Assembly (NCBI GenBank): GCA_002439605.1
Contig: DJOI01000071.1
Location: 16,328 to 29,875 of the forward strand
Source: Candidatus Segatella mututuai
GTDB taxonomy: Bacteria > Bacteroidota > Bacteroidia > Bacteroidales > Bacteroidaceae
DNA: 13,548 nucleotides
Reading direction: 5' to 3'
In this document: one piece after another, positions 6,691 through 13,277 of the stretch
How the letters are laid out: each line of letters starts with the position of its first letter
How positions within the stretch are numbered: the stretch's first letter is position 1
The notes under the pieces: model-generated
The model's database searches: none
What the model was told of the DNA's origin: nothing
Seen by the model: only the letters and a program-made list of their open reading frames with translations
Translations under genes and position numbers: made by a program

Positions 6691-9181
6691 TGAATGTGTA
6701 CCTCACATTGATGCCTATTTTCTGGTTGTCCGAGTAGGATCTGAGTGCTTGGTGCGCTTGTGTACCATTGGCCTCGAAGTAATAATAACCAGTATGCAGA
6801 ATGTCTTGTAATACAAGCGTTACCTTGAGGGCTTCGTCCTTGAGAAAGCTCTTGCTCACACGGAATTGCATGGTGCCCATACATTTGCGACGTCCGTTGC
6901 TTTGGGCTGACTTTGGACTGACGTATCCCGAGAGGTTCATGAACCAACGATGTGAAAATTTGAAGTTGTTGTTCATACTAAACCTAAACCTTGGTTGGTT
7001 GCCAAGGGTGGGTATGTTTAGGTGCTCCAAGTTCGCATGATAGAAAGATACGCTTGCTGTCAGGTTGGGTTGCCATATCCCGAACGACGGAGCGATTCGT
7101 ACATTGGCCCCATAGTAATAGGAATGAGGCACGGAGGCCATGGTTTGCAGCAGGATGTTGGGGTGGTTCACCTCATCGTAAGGTTTGTACCACGTCATAT
7201 ACATGTCGAGCACATAGTTGTAGTAAGCCATGAAAGACAGCCACTTGTATGTGCCACTTAAGTTGAAATTGTGTTGTTTCTGTGGCTTTAGCAGAGGGTC
7301 GCCCGTCGAATATACATACTTGCTGTTGTAGTCAATGCTACTTTGAAGCATGGAGTACATAGGGCTGTATTTGTTCAGCCGATAACTGAATTCTATGTTC
7401 AGCCCTTTGTGGCTATAAGCTACGGATGCAAAGGGAATCCAGTCGTGATAACTTGGACTTTGTTCCCTTTGCAATATATTCTTTTCGTAATAAGACGTCT
7501 TTTGGTATTCGTATCTCAGTCCCAGGGCATAGCCCATTCGTCCGTGCTGGATGTTGTACTCAGCAAAGCCGGCCCAGACAGATTGGTTGATATGGTTGAA
7601 GGCATCGGCCGAAAATCCACTTTGCGTAAAGTCGTTCCATCGATTGGTAAAAGTCTCCTCGGTGCCCAACGTGACGCGCCCTTGGCCCAACGGACCGCTT
7701 GCCACGAGTTTGGCTGCATAGAGGTTGCTCTTTACGCGGCTTTGCGACTTGGCGTCCATGCTGCCATCATTCATGGCCATTTGCTCGGTCTTGGTCACCT
7801 TGTTGTAATAGTCGGCGTTCAGGTTGATGTTCCACTTGCCGAAGTCGCCATAGTAGTAAGCGTTGAGGCTGTGTGACCAATGGGGGCGGCTCTTGGAGTA
7901 AGATTCGAAAGACAGCTCCTCTATTGGCTCGTCGTCTTTTGATGCCTCGGTTTTGCCCCAGCTGTGTGCATAGTTGTTTCCTATTATGTTGCTGGTTTCA
8001 TAGCGCATGCCAAACGACTGGTGCTCGTTTGCTTCATAGTTGAAGCCTGCTTTCAAGAGAATGTTTCCGCTGTTCATGTTGGTCGTTCGTGAGTCGTCAA
8101 ACTCCCAGTTGTTGACCGTATTTAGATGGGTAAGAGTCTTACTGGTAATTTGTCTCTTGTCGTTGCCTGCACCTATCTCGCCAAAGATGTCCAGCCCGCC
8201 TGTGCGGTAGTTCAACTGTACATCTTCGTAATGGTGGGGCGAGTAATGGCCTTGCAAGTATTCGGAAAACATGCTTCCGCTCCATCCTTGGCCTCGTTTG
8301 CGTACTGCCTTGAGACGAATCACGGCATTGGTCTTTACGCTATATTGCGAGCCTGGCATGGTGACAACCTCTGCGCTCTGGATGTCTTTGGCGTTCAGGC
8401 GTTTTAGCTCGTTTAGGTCTCTTATCTTCCTACCATTGAGATAAATCTCTGGGGCTCCACGACCTATGATGTTCCACTCTCCCTCTTCGCCAGAAACAAA
8501 TGGCAATTGACCTATCATATCCGATACGCTTCCCATCTCGGACAGCGTGGTACCTGCCACTTGGGTTACGAAGGCTCCGTTCTTGTAAGTCACATCGGGA
8601 CGCGAGCCCTTCACGGTAACGGTCTTCAGCTGTTGTGTGTTAGGTTGCATGATTACTTGCATGTTTTCCTTGCAAGCCATCGTCTGGGTTTTGTATCCCA
8701 CGAAAGATACTTTCAGCATCGCGTCTTTTGTGGAGGAAGGTAAAATAAAGCTGCCATCTTCTGCTGTCACGCAGCCTTGTATGTACGATTTGTCTGTAGC
8801 TGAAAGCATCACCACGTTGGCAAAAGGTAAGGGCTGCTTATGTTCGTCCAGCACTTTTCCCTTGATTGGTGCTGCTTGTGCCACCTTTCCTGTATATTGC
8901 ACGGCAAAGTAGGTGTTGCGCTCTATATAGTTGAAGGGTTTGCCTTGCAGCACAATGTCCAAGGCTTCCTTTTGCTTCTTGTTACGAATGTTTGCGCTTA
9001 CCTTATATTTGTCGGTCTCTTGATAAGCGAAGAGGATGTTTTTCTCTCCAGCTCGTTCTATCTTTTTCAAGGCCGATGTGAGCGTCTCGTTATGAAACTG
9101 TAGGCTCATGCCTTTGCCTTGGGCATAAAGGGTTATGCTCAGCACCAGGCTTACGATAATAGTTGTTGTTCTTTTCATCAT
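6629..9181 (-). CDS. Outer-membrane beta-barrel receptor with STN and TonB-plug domains
   Basis: From the preferred start the product has 850 residues. A signal peptide (MMKRTTTIIVSLVLSITLYA) covers 1-20. An STN signalling domain follows at about 25-96 (MSLQFHNETLTSALKKIERA onward). Next is a carboxypeptidase-regulatory-like beta-sandwich at about 106-180 (IKGKVLDEHKQPLPFANVVM), then a TonB-plug region at about 183-295 (IYLNGRKIRDLNELKRLNA). A long beta-barrel of the OMP_b-brl_3 kind runs to about 830, ending near VRYTF, with a basic tail YKGSGAGQSEKQRL. STN receptors in this setting relay ligand binding to FecR and the sigma factor encoded directly downstream. The substrate is unknown, and no SusD partner is present. 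The frame is open to an ATG at 9235, but that extension would bury the signal peptide, so 9181 (or 9178) is preferred. The end overlaps the sigma gene by 62 nt. Confidence 0.88.
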   Translation of the reverse strand: MMKRTTTIIVSLVLSITLYAQGKGMSLQFHNETLTSALKKIERAGEKNILFAYQETDKYKVSANIRNKKQKEALDIVLQGKPFNYIERNTYFAVQYTGKVAQAAPIKGKVLDEHKQPLPFANVVMLSATDKSYIQGCVTAEDGSFILPSSTKDAMLKVSFVGYKTQTMACKENMQVIMQPNTQQLKTVTVKGSRPDVTYKNGAFVTQVAGTTLSEMGSVSDMIGQLPFVSGEEGEWNIIGRGAPEIYLNGRKIRDLNELKRLNAKDIQSAEVVTMPGSQYSVKTNAVIRLKAVRKRGQGWSGSMFSEYLQGHYSPHHYEDVQLNYRTGGLDIFGEIGAGNDKRQITSKTLTHLNTVNNWEFDDSRTTNMNSGNILLKAGFNYEANEHQSFGMRYETSNIIGNNYAHSWGKTEASKDDEPIEELSFESYSKSRPHWSHSLNAYYYGDFGKWNINLNADYYNKVTKTEQMAMNDGSMDAKSQSRVKSNLYAAKLVASGPLGQGRVTLGTEETFTNRWNDFTQSGFSADAFNHINQSVWAGFAEYNIQHGRMGYALGLRYEYQKTSYYEKNILQREQSPSYHDWIPFASVAYSHKGLNIEFSYRLNKYSPMYSMLQSSIDYNSKYVYSTGDPLLKPQKQHNFNLSGTYKWLSFMAYYNYVLDMYMTWYKPYDEVNHPNILLQTMASVPHSYYYGANVRIAPSFGIWQPNLTASVSFYHANLEHLNIPTLGNQPRFRFSMNNNFKFSHRWFMNLSGYVSPKSAQSNGRRKCMGTMQFRVSKSFLKDEALKVTLVLQDILHTGYYYFEANGTQAHQALRSYSDNQKIGINVRYTFNATKNKYKGSGAGQSEKQRL

Positions 9182-9258
9182 GTCACAATAGTTCTTAAGA
9201 TTCTTTCTGTTCTTAATACAACCTCCTATCTTCATCGGGTACGCTTTTTTTTATTTTT

Positions 9259-9299
9259 TTCGCCCACATCTTGTGGCTTCCCTTGCCTGTATGGGCGAA
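9259..9299 (-). promoter_or_regulatory. Leader hairpin at the predicted 5' end of the receptor mRNA
   Basis: TTCGCCCA (9259-9266) pairs perfectly with TGGGCGAA (9292-9299). In the minus-strand transcript this 8-bp stem would start within a few bases of the predicted transcription start (about 9302) and be followed by an A-rich tract. It is not a terminator for either strand: the T-rich run lies on the wrong side for plus-strand transcription, and for the minus strand it is an A-tract. It could stabilise the mRNA or modulate translation. Confidence 0.4.
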
Positions 9300-9308
9300 G
9301 TGGACATG

Positions 9309-9340
9309 CAAAAATACAAATTATTTTATATTGAAGCAAA
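9309..9340 (-). promoter_or_regulatory. Bacteroidota-type promoter for the receptor-sigma-FecR operon
   Basis: On the minus strand, TTTG (9340-9337) is followed after 20 nt by TATTTTTG (9316-9309), matching the TTTG and TAnnTTTG pattern. Transcription would start near 9302, leaving a leader of about 120 nt before the ATG at 9181. This housekeeping-type promoter implies basal expression. No separate ECF-type promoter could be assigned by eye. Confidence 0.55.
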
Positions 9341-9530
9341 TATTATTCTGCATATCTATCTTTTTTGAATCAAGGATTTCGCTTTTTCTTTAAAAGGAAA
9401 TAAATATGCGATTACTGATGCTGACAATTCCATTTATGGATGCAGCAATCGTTAAATCTTGATGGAAATGTCAAGAAACATAGGAAAAGTATTGCTTTTA
9501 TCTAAGAATAGTATCCTATCCACATAGAAA

Positions 9531-9620
9531 TCTTCGTTCCGTACTACGGAACGGGCGTTCGCAAGTTCGGAATGTCCGTTCCGTTGTTCGGAACGGACAT
9601 TCCGAACAACGGAACGAAGA
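9531..9620. repeat. 90-bp nested palindromic element built from GTTCCG/CGGAAC words
   Basis: The ends form a perfect 12-bp inverted repeat, TCTTCGTTCCGT (9531-9542) and ACGGAACGAAGA (9609-9620). Inside is an 18-bp perfect inverted repeat (9565-9582 with 9590-9607, 7-nt loop). Two further perfect repeats overlap these: 9535-9542 with 9546-9553 (8 bp, 3-nt loop) and 9583-9593 with 9600-9610 (11 bp, 6-nt loop). The GC-rich block is sharply bounded by AT-rich sequence. It looks like a REP- or MITE-like palindromic repeat. No clear target-site duplication and no transposase are seen. Neither strand has a following T-tract, so it is not a standard terminator. Confidence 0.75.
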
Positions 9621-9711
9621 ATATATAGGAGTAATAACAATTGCATGTTGTGGCTCCACACAATTTTACCTAATAGCAGACAAAACTACATCCGGTACGA
9701 TATGGCTGAAC

Positions 9712-9724
9712 GTCTAATAAAGAC
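9712..9724. promoter_or_regulatory. Inverted repeat GTCT-N5-AGAC, candidate operator
   Basis: GTCTAATAAAGAC is an inverted repeat with 4-bp arms, beginning with the same GTCTAAT word as the perfect repeat at 9867-9881. It ends 6 bp before the ATG of the 39-codon frame. It may be a second, weaker binding site for the same regulator, possibly the response regulator encoded at 9937. The evidence is sequence similarity only. Confidence 0.3.
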
Positions 9725-9730
9725 AAGAAT

Positions 9731-9850
9731 ATGGCCAAGTACAAGTTGCAAGCGATGCCTAACCTCAATGGCGAGGACGCTCCTTTCGGCTTACAATATA
9801 AGGGAAGCGGCAGCCATGAGATTTGGGTGAAGAAAAGTAAGAAGAAGTAA
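9731..9850 (+). CDS. Hypothetical 39-residue basic protein or gene remnant
   Basis: A 39-codon frame starts at ATG 9731 and ends at TAA 9850. The product begins MAKYKLQAMPNLNGEDAPFG and ends in a lysine-rich tail (WVKKSKKK). Its base composition and codon choice (AAG, GGC, CTC, GAG) look like the coding regions of this window and unlike the AT-rich flanks, which is the main support. An in-frame TGA at 9707 closes the frame upstream. There is no convincing Shine-Dalgarno sequence and no promoter of its own. The N-terminal MAKYKLQ recalls the start of Bacteroidota HU-like proteins, but the rest does not follow that fold and is far too short, so it could equally be the fragment of a decayed gene. 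Function unknown. Confidence 0.4.
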   Translation: MAKYKLQAMPNLNGEDAPFGLQYKGSGSHEIWVKKSKKK

Positions 9851-9866
9851 AACAGCAAACATTTTC

Positions 9867-9881
9867 GTCTAATTATTAGAC
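9867..9881. promoter_or_regulatory. Perfect inverted repeat GTCTAAT-T-ATTAGAC, candidate operator
   Basis: Seven-base arms flank a single central base, forming a perfect palindrome centred near 9874. That is about 50 bp upstream of the predicted start of the response-regulator transcript. As RNA it would make only a short weak stem, so a dimeric DNA-binding protein is more likely. Position and shape suit autoregulation by the Fis-type helix-turn-helix of the protein encoded at 9937. A related half-perfect copy lies at 9712-9724. Confidence 0.4.
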
Positions 9882-9910
9882 AACCATACCGCTTTTTCGT
9901 TGATATTTCA

Positions 9911-9918
9911 TAACTTTG
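9911..9918 (+). promoter_or_regulatory. -7 promoter box for the two-component operon
   Basis: TAACTTTG matches TAnnTTTG exactly. Transcription would start near 9925, giving a very short leader (about 12 nt) to the ATG at 9937. This argues against the in-frame ATG at 9916, which overlaps the box. No TTTG lies at the -33 position; the perfect inverted repeat at 9867-9881 sits just upstream instead, consistent with activator dependence. Confidence 0.5.
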
Positions 9919-9936
9919 CACCCAAACTATCGTGTC

Positions 9937-11301
9937 ATGGCAAAAAAACAAGGAACAATTCTTATAGTAGATGACAACCGTAACATCTTGACCACGGTCA
10001 GGATGCTGCTGGAACCTGTGTTCGAACATACCACCACCATCGCCAACCCGAATGCTATCCCAGCCAAACTGAGGGAGGAGCATCCCGACGTGGTGTTGCT
10101 CGACATGAACTTTTCGAGCGGCATCAACTCCGGGAACGAGGGATTGTATTGGCTCCGTGAAATCAAGAGCCTCAGTCCCAAGACCGAAGTGGTGCTCTTC
10201 ACGGCTTATGCCGACATCCAACTTGCCGTGACGGGCATCAAGGAGGGAGCCGCCGACTTCATCGTCAAACCTTTCGACAACGAGAAGATGATTCGCACAT
10301 TGGTGGAGGCAAGGGATAAGAACAAGGGTGTGGATAACTCTGTGAACAAGCAAGGTGGAAAAGGAAAGGGGAATGCATCGCAAAGTGCTATGTATTGGGG
10401 AGATAGCGAAGTTATGAACAACTTAAGAAACATTGTGGAAAAAGTTGCCGTCACCGATGCGAATATCCTCATTACCGGCGAAAACGGAACTGGTAAGGAG
10501 ATGTTGGCCAACGAGATACATCGTTTGTCCACACGTCGTGCAAAGAAAATGCTGCCAGTGGACATGGGAGCCATCACCGAAACGCTCTTCGAAAGCGAAC
10601 TCTTCGGTCATGTGAAGGGGGCTTTCACCGATGCCAAGACCGACAAGCCTGGCAAATTCGAACTTGCCAATGGCAGCACCATCTTCCTCGATGAAATCGG
10701 AAACCTCTCCTATGGTCTCCAAGCGAAACTCCTCACCGCCCTGCAACGCAGAAGCATCGTGAGAGTGGGGGGCTCCGTGCAGATTCCGATAGATGTTCGT
10801 CTGGTCTGCGCCACTAATCGCAACCTTCAGCAGATGGTGAGTGATGGCGAGTTTCGCGAGGACCTGCTCTATCGTATCAACACCATCCACCTCGAATTGC
10901 CAGCCCTTCGCCAAAGGAAGACTGACATCGTGCCACTCGCCAACCGTTTCTTACATCAATATGCCGACCTATATAATAAGGTGAGCATCCGATTCTCGGA
11001 AGAGGCGGAGAAGAAACTCACCAACCTTCCTTGGTATGGAAACATCCGAGAACTTCAGCACGCTGTGGAAAAGGCTGTGATTCTATCTGATGGCGGCATC
11101 ATCTCTGCCGAAGATATTGACGGCGGCAACCCAACCCGAAAGGAGAAACCTTTAGAGGAGGTGCAGACGCTCGATGAGATGGAGAGCCGAATGATCGAGA
11201 AGACCATCAAGGAGTGCGAGGGCAATCTCTCGGTGGTAGCTGCAAGACTGGGAATCTCCCGACAAACTCTTTACAATAAGATAAAGAGGTACGGGTTGTA
11301 A
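9937..11301 (+). CDS. NtrC-family sigma-54-type response regulator
   Basis: This 454-residue response regulator activates transcription once phosphorylated by its kinase. The receiver domain covers about 6-122: acidic pair D12/D13, phospho-acceptor D56 in VVLLDMNF, switch T89 in LFTAYAD, and K111 in VKPFD. The AAA+ domain covers about 152-385: Walker A GENGTGKE (181-188), the sigma-54 contact loop as GAFTDA (228-233) rather than GAFTGA, Walker B IFLDEIGN (249-256), and an arginine region REDLLYRI (307-314). A C-terminal Fis-type helix-turn-helix lies at about 430-452 (LSVVAARLGISRQTLYNKIK). The start at 9937 is chosen because the -7 box at 9911-9918 overlaps the alternative ATG at 9916. The histidine kinase gene follows immediately. 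The target genes are not visible; the convergent ABC exporter is one candidate. Confidence 0.94.
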   Translation: MAKKQGTILIVDDNRNILTTVRMLLEPVFEHTTTIANPNAIPAKLREEHPDVVLLDMNFSSGINSGNEGLYWLREIKSLSPKTEVVLFTAYADIQLAVTGIKEGAADFIVKPFDNEKMIRTLVEARDKNKGVDNSVNKQGGKGKGNASQSAMYWGDSEVMNNLRNIVEKVAVTDANILITGENGTGKEMLANEIHRLSTRRAKKMLPVDMGAITETLFESELFGHVKGAFTDAKTDKPGKFELANGSTIFLDEIGNLSYGLQAKLLTALQRRSIVRVGGSVQIPIDVRLVCATNRNLQQMVSDGEFREDLLYRINTIHLELPALRQRKTDIVPLANRFLHQYADLYNKVSIRFSEEAEKKLTNLPWYGNIRELQHAVEKAVILSDGGIISAEDIDGGNPTRKEKPLEEVQTLDEMESRMIEKTIKECEGNLSVVAARLGISRQTLYNKIKRYGL

Positions 11302-11352
11302 GTGTTTTTAAGTGAAGAACAAAGAGTGAAGAAACAACGTTCACCGTACAAA

Positions 11353-12537
11353 ATGAAAGGTAGTTCAATAGCTCTTTTATGGGATATGGATATTAAATTG
11401 GCTATTATAATCGGGATTTTGGTCGTGGCAGCAATCGGGTACATTCGGCTCTACCACCGCTATCGCCGTAACATCAAGAAGGTAAGATTCCTTTTTGATG
11501 CGGTGGACAATGTGGATTTCTCTTTTAGTTTTCCAATCCAAAACGTGTCGAAGGATGACAGGATTATCAACGATTCCCTGAACCGCATCAAACTTTTCTT
11601 GCAGCACACCCGTGAGGAGCAGATGGAGCGAGAGAAGTATTACGAGCAGATATTGAATGCCGTGGATACGGGCATCATGGTGGTGGATAGTTACGACAAC
11701 ATCTTGCAGCACAACCAAGCCGCCCTCCGACTTTTCGATACCGATGTGCTTACCCATATGAACCAAGTAAGGAGCAAGTTGAAAGACGAGCGTCTGTCGA
11801 AGCACGAGACGCAAGCGATGCTGAAAGGCAAGCGAGTACGCATCATCGCCCTCAGCGATGTGAGCAACGAACTGAGCAACCAGGAGGTGGATTCGTGGAT
11901 CAAACTCATCCGAGTTTTGACTCATGAAATTATGAACACCATCACCCCAGTTACCTCGCTCAGCGAAACCTTGCTGAAAGAAGTTTCTGCAGATTCGCAA
12001 TCCGCTGAGCAAGCGAAATTAAAGCAAGGTTTGGAAACCATCTACAAGACAGGCACCGAGCTGTTGACTTTCGTCAACAACTATCGCCGTTTTACCCATG
12101 TACCTCAGCCTCAGCCCGCCCTCTTCTATGTAGAGCCTTTCCTCGAAAGGATGGCGATGCTCTGCTGCCATGAGGTAGAAATCAAGGTAGAACCCAAGGA
12201 CTTGTTGGCTTACGCCGACGAGAGCCTCATCGCCCATGTCGTTACAAATCTTCTGAAGAATGCCGTGGAAGCTATCAAGGATGAAAAGTCATTTATCAAA
12301 GTCTCTGCTTACGCCAACGCCCAAGAAGCCATCATCATCGACGTAACCAACAATGCCGGTCTCATCCCCGATGATGTAGCCTCCCATATCTTCATCCCAT
12401 TCTTCACCACGAAGGCAGAAGGAAGCGGCATCGGCTTGTCACTCTCCCGACAAATCATGCGAGTGAGCGGTGGCAGCCTCTCTCTTCATCAAGACAAAGA
12501 AGAGAATACAACCACCTTCAGAATCGTTATCCCATAA
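11353..12537 (+). CDS. PAS-domain sensor histidine kinase (NtrB/NtrY-like)
   Basis: This kinase should phosphorylate the response regulator encoded just upstream. From ATG 11353 it has 394 residues. One membrane segment lies at about 15-33 (LAIIIGILVVAAIGYI), followed by a basic stretch and no periplasmic sensor domain. A cytoplasmic PAS region spans about 92-180 (EQILNAVDTGIMVVDSYDNI). The HisKA H-box is LIRVLTHEIMNTITP with phospho-acceptor H191. The ATPase domain has the N-box NLLKNAVEAI (N303), a divergent G1 box NNAGLI (333-338), IFIPFFTTK, and the G2 box GSGIGLSL (357-364). Alternative starts are GTG 11302, directly after the regulator stop, and ATG 11386 just before the membrane segment. 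GTG starts are uncommon in this phylum, so 11353 is a compromise. Signal input is unknown, probably cytoplasmic or membrane-linked. Confidence 0.9.
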   Translation: MKGSSIALLWDMDIKLAIIIGILVVAAIGYIRLYHRYRRNIKKVRFLFDAVDNVDFSFSFPIQNVSKDDRIINDSLNRIKLFLQHTREEQMEREKYYEQILNAVDTGIMVVDSYDNILQHNQAALRLFDTDVLTHMNQVRSKLKDERLSKHETQAMLKGKRVRIIALSDVSNELSNQEVDSWIKLIRVLTHEIMNTITPVTSLSETLLKEVSADSQSAEQAKLKQGLETIYKTGTELLTFVNNYRRFTHVPQPQPALFYVEPFLERMAMLCCHEVEIKVEPKDLLAYADESLIAHVVTNLLKNAVEAIKDEKSFIKVSAYANAQEAIIIDVTNNAGLIPDDVASHIFIPFFTTKAEGSGIGLSLSRQIMRVSGGSLSLHQDKEENTTTFRIVIP

Positions 12538-12542
12538 CAAAA

Positions 12543-12578
12543 TAAATCCGTGATTCCTCATTTGAAACCACGGATTTA
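12543..12578. terminator. Hairpin between convergent genes, probable terminator
   Basis: TAAATCCGTG (12543-12552) pairs perfectly with CACGGATTTA (12569-12578) around a 16-nt loop. It occupies the 43-bp gap between the stop codons of the histidine kinase and the ABC ATPase. No long T-tract follows on either strand, so it is weaker than the element at 4793-4838. The position and symmetry still favour a shared terminator. Confidence 0.6.
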
Positions 12579-12580
12579 CT

Positions 12581-13246
12581 CTAACCTTCCACCACACTTC
12601 CATCAAACAGTCGGATGGTGCGGTTGGCAATCTTCGCATCATGCTCATTGTGCGTTACCATCACGATAGTGGTGCCCTCGTGGTTCAACTCGGTGAGCAA
12701 GTGCATCACCTCGGCACCGTTCTTGGAATCGAGGTTACCCGTAGGCTCATCGGCAAGAATGAGCTTCGGTCCGAAGACTACGGCACGAGCGATGGCTACT
12801 CGCTGTTGCTGACCTCCTGAGAGTTGATGAGGGAAATGCTTGGCGCGATGGCTGATGTTCATGCGCTTCATGATGGCTTGCACCTTCGCCTTGCGCTCCG
12901 CCTTCGGGATATTGAGATAAGTAAGCGGAAGCTCGATGTTCTCCTCCACGTTCAACTCGTCGATGAGGTTGAAGCTCTGGAACACAAAGCCTATCTCGCC
13001 CTTGCGCACATCTGTGCGCTCCTTCTCCTTCAGGTTCTCCACCTCATGGTCGCCCAAGAGATATTTTCCTGAGGTCGGATTGTCGAGCAATCCGAGGATA
13101 TTGAGGAGGGTTGACTTGCCACAACCCGATGGTCCCATGATGGCGACAAACTCGCCATCCTCTACAGTGAAAGATACATTATTTAAAGCTATTGTCTCCA
13201 CCTCTTCTGTGCGGAAAGACTTGCAAAGATTTTCTACTTTTATCAT
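12581..13246 (-). CDS. ABC transporter ATP-binding protein, MacB/LolD type
   Basis: This 221-residue cytoplasmic ATPase powers an FtsX-type ABC system, a group that exports macrolides or peptides, extracts lipoproteins, or transmits mechanical force. The motifs are complete: Walker A GPSGCGKST (38-46), Q-loop Q90 in VFQSFNL, signature LSGGQQQR (142-149), Walker B LILADEP (162-168), D-loop NLDS and the H-loop at H199. Length and the LADEPTGNLDS wording are typical of MacB/LolD/FtsE relatives. It lies 30 bp downstream of the FtsX-type permease gene in the same direction, so the two are probably cotranscribed. The ATG at 13246 gives the expected IKVENLCKSF beginning. The exact substrate cannot be told from sequence. 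Confidence 0.93.
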   Translation of the reverse strand: MIKVENLCKSFRTEEVETIALNNVSFTVEDGEFVAIMGPSGCGKSTLLNILGLLDNPTSGKYLLGDHEVENLKEKERTDVRKGEIGFVFQSFNLIDELNVEENIELPLTYLNIPKAERKAKVQAIMKRMNISHRAKHFPHQLSGGQQQRVAIARAVVFGPKLILADEPTGNLDSKNGAEVMHLLTELNHEGTTIVMVTHNEHDAKIANRTIRLFDGSVVEG

Positions 13247-13249
13247 AAT

Positions 13250-13277
13250 TATGAATGTTAAGTGTTGAATGTTGAAT
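13250..13277. repeat. Four-unit 7-bp tandem repeat between permease and ATPase genes
   Basis: TATGAAT, GTTAAGT, GTTGAAT and GTTGAAT follow one another with a strict 7-bp period. They fill almost all of the 30-bp gap between the permease stop and the ATPase start. The array is A-rich on the transcribed strand and could serve as the leader of the ATPase cistron. Function unknown. Confidence 0.5.

Noticed and set aside
9259..9299. Hairpin read as an intrinsic terminator
   Set aside because: The T-rich run precedes rather than follows the stem for plus-strand transcription, and on the minus strand an A-tract follows; neither gives a U-tract.
9406..9462. 18-codon frame (MRLLMLTIPFMDAAIVKS) preceded by AAAAGGAAA
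   Set aside because: Too short and unsupported: AT-rich surroundings make such frames common by chance, and no promoter or terminator accompanies it.
9531..9620. CRISPR array or integrase attachment site
   Set aside because: The repeats are inverted and nested rather than evenly spaced direct repeats with unique spacers, and no cas gene, integrase or tRNA is nearby.
9452..9661. 69-residue minus-strand frame with an RN-rich repetitive stretch
   Set aside because: The repetitive residues come from reading through the GTTCCG palindromic element; there is no coding-like composition outside it.
9916..9936. Upstream ATG for the response regulator (adds MHPNYRV)
   Set aside because: It overlaps the -7 box, so it would lie ahead of the predicted transcription start; receiver domains normally begin close to KQGTILIVDD.
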